Source of the DNA: Dissophora ornata
Lineage: Eukaryota > Mortierellomycota > Mortierellomycetes > Mortierellales > Mortierellaceae
Length of the DNA: 11,568 nt
NCBI GenBank assembly: GCA_025201705.1
Contig: MU617149.1
Location: 9,958 to 21,525, forward strand
Reading direction: 5' to 3'
Shown here: positions 6,093-11,568 of the stretch, piece by piece
How positions within the stretch are numbered: the first letter of the stretch is position 1
How the letters are laid out: the number at the start of each line of letters is the position of its first letter
The notes under the pieces: model-generated
The model's database searches: none
What the model was told of the DNA's origin: nothing
Seen by the model: only the letters and a program-made list of their open reading frames with translations
Made by a program: the position numbers and the translations under genes

Positions 6093-8907
6093 ATGTCTAT
6101 TGCGCCCCCGCCGCTGCCAAGCGCCATCAGCGGCTTTGGAGCCCAGAACGGAGCAGAGCAGAATCCATCGGGACAGGAGTCTGAGTCAACTCAGGAGGAT
6201 GTTGCATCCGTAGGCATCATTTACCCTCCGCCCTACATTCGAGGTACGGGGCGCCTGATCAAAATAACTTGAAGAAATCTGGCCAAGCTAATCTGAGCTA
6301 TGCAGCACGGGGTATAGTCACTAATGAAAAGAGATTGCATTATTTTCCTTGGAATTGAATAGCAATCGCTGACAAGACGGCTGCGTTGTTGGCAGGAAGT
6401 GATACGGGAGCACTGTTGGAGGAGCGTCTTCGTCAGAGCGAAAAGAACAATGCAAAGTTCTGCTTCTTGAACCCGACAGATCCCTACCACGCATACTACG
6501 CTTTCAAGGTTAAGGAGGCAAAGTCTGGGAAAGGTAAGCAACCATCTCTAATGGAGGTTGGCGAAGGTGTTTCATCGTCATCGAGTAAGTGTAGTGTTTC
6601 TAACCTGAACTATTCAATTTTCACTTGTAGCACCCAAAGCCGCAGAGATCAAAGCGGAGGTCGAGGCCAAAGTGGAAGAGGTGATCAAGCCGCCACCAGA
6701 AGAACCCCCAGCACTCGATTTCATGACCCCCATGCCCTCTGTTTCTGCCCAGGATCTGTAAGCAGTATTTGTATTGCTAAATGATATCTCTGTGATTCAC
6801 TGGTCATCACAATGGACAACTGACACTTTTGTTCATGTTCACGACAAAATAGAGACGTCTTGAAACTCACAGCACAATTCGTTGCCAGGAATGGAAGACA
6901 GTTCATGGTTTCCTTGGCGCAGCGCGAGGCTCGTAATTATCAGTTCGAATTCCTCCGACCCAACCACAGTTTGTTCAACTACTTTTCAAAGCTTGTGGAT
7001 CAATACACAAAGATCCTTGTCCCTTCACCGGACATGTTGAAGCAGATTGATACCAGGACAGAAAACAAGTACGCAGTTCAAGATATCGTTATGAGAAGGG
7101 TTGAGTACACAGCGTACCAGCAGGAACTCAGGAAGAACAGGGATGAAAAGGAGGACGCAGAAAGACGTAAATGCTACGATTGTTTGCTATTCTGACCATG
7201 TCTTATATGCTGTGTATGAACATTTTAACCATATTAATATGTTGTATTCCCGCTCTCGTTATCCTTATAGAGGCGTTTTTGAGTATCAATTGGCAGGATT
7301 TTGTGGTGGTGCGGACGATCGAGTTTACAGAGGCCGATGATGCGGAAGAATTACCCATGCCAAAGAGCTTGAAGGAGCTGGAGACAATGTCTCTGACGCA
7401 GAAGCGTATGATGCAGGTCTTGGCGGAAACGGACAATGTACCGGATATGCCCCAGGATATTGAGATCGACGATAATGACGACGTGGATATGGAAGACTCG
7501 GACGAGGAAGAGGATCATATTCCGCCACAGACTCAGGAGGAGGCAACGAATGTGAAGGACGTTGTCATGACGGCCCCTCAGCTCACAGCACCAATGAAGA
7601 TCAAGGAAGACTATGTTCCTAAAGCATTCAAGGGTCGTACAGGCGCCGCCCTGGAAGAGGCGACACAAACTTGTCCTCGCTGTGGTGAACAGGTTAAACT
7701 ATCAGAAATGGACGAGCACGTTCGTGTGGAACTTTTGGACCCTCGATGGAAGGAGTTGCGTGAACAAGCGGAAGCCAAGACGAAGGCCAGCAACATGGTC
7801 AGCGATGGTAATGTAGAAATCCCTTGTTTTATGAAGCAGCGACGTGCCATGGAGTATGTGGAGCCAAAGAACATGGATGCTAACTGTAATTTTCTTTAAT
7901 TTTTTTTTAATCACTCAACAGGAACTGATGTGGCTAGGAACTTGAGCTTACTTAAGGCTCACAGAACAGATATCTTCAGTAGCGAGGAAGAGTTGAGCAG
8001 GAATGCGGAAGAGGAAAGAAGGAGACAGATCGAGAAGGAAGTGAACGTCTGGGATGGTCAGACCGCAACTGTGGCACTCACTGCTCAGAGGAATGCCGCG
8101 GCCGCTGCTACTGCTGCTGCAGCGGGAGCTCCAGGATATGGACAGGATATGTCGCGAGCACAGCCAGAGTCATCTATCGGTCCTCAGTTTGGCCAGCCAG
8201 CCGCTCAACCGCCTCTTTATCGCCAGCCAGGGACATACAACCAAACATTCCGCGTGCAGCCCGGCGGACCACCACCGATGCCTCCTGGCATGGCCCCTTC
8301 TCCAGGGATGCCCGGCGTCCCCCCGCCACATTTTGGACAGCAACCCCCATTGGGAATGCCCGGTGCACCAGGATTCTACCCCGGCGCGCCCGGCTTGGCA
8401 CCACCTCCTGCCTCGGCTAACCTTCCTCCACGACCAGCTCCTCTCCCAGTACAAACATCAGTACCACAAGGAGTCATGCCTGCACAAACACCTCCAGTTG
8501 GACGCCACCCAGAGGAAGATATGTCAGATCGGGATTCGAAGCGCTTCAAATCTGAGCACAACTCGCCTCTGCCATCTTCGCCTGCAGTGCCAGCATCGTC
8601 ATCCAATGCAATGCCGACGTTTGGAGGATCCAACTGGATTACGCTTGAGATCCAGTTTGCTGATCCAGATGAGATTAAACCAGAGTGGAACCGGGACAAG
8701 GTGTCGAGCGTGTCAGTGGAGAATCTTGTGAATGGCACGATGATTTCGACGGTCAAGGACAGGATCTTTGCGGCAACAGGGTTCCCTGTGGGTAAGCAGA
8801 AGCTGATCTTGGGCGATGGCACGGTGACGAAGAACCAGAGCACGCTTGGGGAGTATGGATTCAGGATTGGTCAACGCGGAGAGTTGCGCCTCGCAGTTAA
8901 GAAGTAG
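6093..8907 (+). CDS. SF3A1: Splicing factor 3A subunit 1 (SF3a120/Prp21)
   Basis: Large subunit of the SF3a complex of U2 snRNP, needed for prespliceosome assembly in the nucleus. Exons: 6093-6243, 6363-6533, 6631-6757, 6853-7166, 7271-7807, 7922-8907, giving 761 residues (human about 793). SURP1 is at about 41-100 (IIYPPPYIRAIADKTA...DPYHAYYAFKV) and SURP2 at about 152-205 (LKLTAQFVARNGRQF). The Prp21 core follows, with INWQDFVVVRTIEFTEAD (260-277), an acidic run near 315-345, CPRCGEQ and ELLDPRW (389-414) and AHRTDIFSSEEE (446-457). Then come a polyalanine run, a Pro/Gly-rich segment (502-627), a basic patch SKRFK (639-643) and the C-terminal ubiquitin-like domain (692-761). Introns are 95-119 nt; the first has CTAAT and the fifth GCTAAC as branch sites. 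Intron 5 starts at 7808, not at the later GT at 7886, which would join into a TGA. An alternative donor for intron 2 exists at 6585. Confidence 0.95.
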
Positions 8908-8937
8908 ACCAAATGTAGTAGTATTAGGCTGATATGT

Positions 8938-8943
8938 AATAAA
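8938..8943 (+). terminator. Polyadenylation signal of SF3A1
   Basis: AATAAA lies 31 bp after the SF3A1 stop codon, the usual position for a short fungal 3' UTR. A T-rich run follows about 50 bp later (8993-9005). Confidence 0.6.
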
Positions 8944-9310
8944 CCGGACTAGCTGCATTTTTGTGCGATCCATCGGCTCACGTCGGTTACGCTTTTTTTT
9001 TTTTTGACGTACTGTTGCTTGGCATGAACATGTATCGATGGTAAGCGTGTATGCATGAGCTGTAAGAGATGGAATCCATGAGGCGTTGAACGAGAGCAGC
9101 GAAGAGGGCAAGCGAGAGTTCCTGTGGGCTACATCGGTCGTTGACCCTGCGGATGCATGTGACAGCAGCGCAGAGAGTTTAGGTTGGGCCGAGAAATCAA
9201 CGGCTCCTATTCGCTGCCACGATGTCTTTTTTGTCATTTCAGTGCGTGCACCGGTGCAAACCCACTTCACCCACATGGTGCACTTGTCCTCCCATCGCTG
9301 CTTAAAGACG
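8944..9310. other. Intergenic spacer between SF3A1 and THEM6-like gene
   Basis: No gene seen. It holds a 13-T run at 8993-9005. Long open frames on the - strand here run partly antisense to the SF3A1 3' end and have no recognisable domain, so I treat them as chance. Confidence 0.6.
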
Positions 9311-9388
9311 GCACTCTCGTCTCTCGTTCTCTTCCTTCTTTTCTTCCTCTAACTTTCCCTTCTTACTCTCCCCACTCCCTGCTCTTGC
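9311..9388 (+). promoter_or_regulatory. Pyrimidine-rich promoter/leader tract
   Basis: About 78 bp of nearly pure C and T just upstream of the start codon at 9418. Such CT tracts are common before transcription starts of strongly expressed filamentous-fungal genes. The composition is seen directly; the role is inferred. Confidence 0.45.
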
Positions 9389-9417
9389 AATACCCTTCAC
9401 TCGGACAAGGAATCAAC

Positions 9418-10429
9418 ATGCCGCCATCGACCATGAACAAGATTCTGCTCAACATGCCTGCGCCTATGCTGCAGTACGCTGCCAACTTCATCTCATTCTA
9501 CTTTCAGCATGTCCGCCCACACCAGGCCATGGTCCGGAAGCATGTCCGTCGCCTGATCTTCCTTGTCTTCCTCCTCAACTTCAAGTCTCTCCCTGGCGTC
9601 TTCCACGCAAAGATGGGTCTCCGCATTGCGGCTGTGCAACTCTACTCGATCCGACACGGAAAGGGGTTCAGGATCAAGCCCACAGACACAAGCATTGTCC
9701 GCGAGCGCGTCTGGGTCGATGATCTGGACCTGAACTTTCACTTTTCCAACAGGTAGGGCTAACAAAAAGGCATCTTTCAATTGATAGAGGGAGGAGTTCC
9801 TCGATCTGCTTCTGTTTCCCATGATTCTTGAAAAAAAATCACAACGGAATGTAGAAAGGGTTCCTGACACTTTAAAAAAATGTAATTTTTTTTTTGTTAG
9901 TTCCTATGGCAAGAACTGTGACTATGCCCGCGTCAAATACGTAACCTCGCTTTTGGGTCCCAGTGTCCTGCCGCTGCATCCCATGCGGAAGATCGCGTTC
10001 GCATTGGGTGGCAACCAGATGTGGTTCAAGAAAGAGATCACTCTCTTCCAGTCGTACGAGATTCGAACGCGTCTCTTGACCTGGAACCAGAAATGGTTCG
10101 TGATTGAGCACAGAATGTATACTCCTTCGCGGAAAAATGGAAGCAGTGGTCAGGACCAGAAGCTGTGCGCGATCGGAATCTCCAAGTTCGTGTTGAAGTA
10201 CTCGGGTGGATCATGGAAGAACAAGACGATCCCGTTCTTGGATGCACTCGAAATGGTGGGACATGATGTATCGGAGCTGAGAGCTCTGGAGGCCAAGAGC
10301 GAAAACGGAAATGTTGTTCTGTGGCCAAAGGAGGACATGGAGTTCAAGTCGTTTGAGGGATGGACAGATCGGGCAGCGGCAGTAGGAAATGCACTGGAGC
10401 TATGCGAGACCATGCTGCTACAGGAGTAG
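9418..10429 (+). CDS. THEM6-like hot-dog thioesterase-family protein
   Basis: Two exons, 9418-9752 and 9901-10429, give 287 residues. The intron (148 nt) runs from GTAGGG to TTGTTAG, with CTGAC as likely branch site. The diagnostic stretch spans the junction: DDLDLNFHFSN (101-111), then SSYGKNCDYARVKY, the 'D.D...H.NN..Y....D.AR' pattern of THEM6/4HBT_2-like proteins, where the Asp and the helix lie at the hot-dog active-site region. VRRLIFLVFLLNFKSLPG (43-60) is a hydrophobic N-terminal segment that may anchor the protein to a membrane, as in THEM6. The central part (ITLFQSYEIRTRLLTWNQKW, FVIEHRMYT) fits hot-dog beta strands. I chose the ATG in CAACATG after the CT tract; the frame is open further upstream but that part looks non-coding. 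Acyl-CoA thioesterase activity is inferred from the family only; many fungal members are uncharacterised. Confidence 0.7.
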
Positions 10430-11568
10430 ATCACAATGCGAGAAGGCCACCCATATATATATACATAAATCCATAGACAAGTAACAAAGACACCCACATC
10501 GAAAAATGTCAACGCGCCGAATGATGTTACACTATTTCAAGACAAGATATTTTCACCTTGTCTGATGTAGAGTTTTCACTGTCCCCTCGTACTTATTCAA
10601 TTATCATAGATATAGCCCTTGTGGCATTGCAGGACCATTTAGCGACAGACCTCTTTCGAACGTAAAATGATATATGCCGCTATCGCTCGCAGCCCCTTCA
10701 CTCTGTAATAAATCTTGTCGCCGCGAATTCTTGCGCTCCTCTGTAGTTAGTGTAAGCACTCCACAACAGAATGTGGTGTGTGGTGTAGTAAAAAGGGGAA
10801 GCAGCAATTCGTCCCTCCATAGGAGGGTACGAAAATTCATTTGGCCATCGTTTCTCCTAGGAAGGACAGACGCATGGTGACAGGGTCCTAGCTTGCGTGC
10901 ATTGGCTCAGCGTTCTCACAAGTGAACATATTGAACATATGTTTTTTTTTTAATTCAAAATAAACACGCAAAAGTCATTTCTTATCTCTCACGATTGCAC
11001 ACGCGTCTCAATTTTCAAAACCTGGATATGATGACTCTTGATATCGCAGCTTCCCAGTCCTTGGGTGTGTATTCTCGCAACATCTAGGATGCTCAGGAAG
11101 TGGCCTGGGGTTTTTTTTTTTTTTTTTTTTTTTAGGAGAGGTACATTGAGAATTAGCACTGACACTTTGATAAGGCTGGCAGGTAATGATTAACGGGTAT
11201 TGGGGCGACATGCCCCTGTCGGCGGACGACCGTGAACAGTGGCAGAATGTATATAATTCGGCGCGAGATGAGCTAAAAAACGCTCAAAACACGCCTCGAT
11301 CGATACGGAAGAGGGGAAGGAAACTAAAAAAAAACGCACTCCGGCGCCGATTTTGGTCACTTTCACTTCCAGTTACATTCATTTATGATACGCATAACAT
11401 GCACAGAAGTCTCGAAGGTTAGACTTTTTCTTTGAGCCATCTCTTTGCAGGAACTCGACCGCCACGGCACCAAAATTTAGAACGTCGAAAAAAACGCGAT
11501 AGGCTTTGTCGATCGCGATCAAATGTGGAGCGGTTGAAGGCCAGGACCCGAATGAAAAAGAAAAAAAC
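10430..11568. other. Gene-poor right flank, no supported gene
   Basis: Short AT repeat at about 10454-10463 in the likely 3' UTR of the thioesterase-like gene. AATAAA occurs at 10707-10712 and 10959-10964, both rather far from the stop at 10429; the AT-rich CATAAA near 10464 is a nearer candidate signal. A 23-T run lies at 11111-11133. A 78-codon + strand ORF at 11186-11422 is charged and shows no domain. GATCGCGATC near 11512-11521 is a 10-bp palindrome. Confidence 0.5.
11111..11133. repeat. 23-base poly-T tract
   Basis: An unbroken run of T, the longest homopolymer in the window. On the - strand it is a poly-A run, as would be left at the 3' end of a retrotransposed copy, but the sequence next to it shows no recognisable gene copy, and I saw no target duplication. 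Confidence 0.8.

Noticed and set aside
7808..7899. Continuation of SF3A1 exon 5 to a stop at 7899
   Set aside because: Splicing at the GT of 7886 makes a TGA, while the donor at 7808 restores the conserved protein and leaves a good branch site in the intron.
8713..9276. 187-codon - strand ORF antisense to the SF3A1 3' end
   Set aside because: It overlaps a conserved ubiquitin-like domain on the other strand, runs through the SF3A1 3' UTR and shows no domain.
11111..11133. Poly-A tail of a retrotransposed copy on the - strand
   Set aside because: No coding similarity or target-site duplication could be seen beside it.

Overview
The window looks like nuclear DNA of a filamentous fungus. Its genes have spliceosomal introns of about 75-150 nt with GT...AG ends, CTAAC-type branch sites and mostly TAG acceptors, and pyrimidine-rich leaders. 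Several degraded families resemble ones I know from Mortierella-type fungi (Mortierellomycota). That assignment is inference from remembered families, not from any search.

The right half holds two ordinary genes on the + strand. The first, 6093-8907 in six exons, encodes splicing factor 3A subunit 1 (SF3A1/Prp21, U2 snRNP), with two SURP modules, the Prp21 core, a proline-rich tail and a C-terminal ubiquitin-like domain. The second, 9418-10429 in two exons, encodes a THEM6-like hot-dog-fold thioesterase-family protein. The last 1.1 kb holds no gene I can support.

The left half (about 1.6-6.0 kb) reads as an accessory block of effector-like and mobile-element material. It contains: (i) a short Crinkler (CRN) N-terminal domain gene on the - strand, 1638-2042, with no C-terminal effector domain; (ii) an imperfect 41-bp minisatellite ending in a perfect 16-bp palindrome; (iii) a decayed + strand relic, about 2880-3910, that I read as a Fanzor-type (eukaryotic TnpB-like) RuvC protein, with stops that each look like one C-to-T change plus several frame changes; (iv) a multi-exon - strand gene of unknown function, 4021-5304, whose splice sites all remain in phase but which has one in-frame TAA and lacks its 3' end; (v) a ~206-bp tandem duplication between that gene and a small + strand ORF, each copy carrying the ORF's start codon. 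The first 1.6 kb has no convincing gene.

The two intact genes show no functional link with each other or with the accessory block. The main interest is the close packing of a CRN domain, a Fanzor-like relic, a recently broken lineage-specific gene and a local duplication next to a conserved splicing gene.
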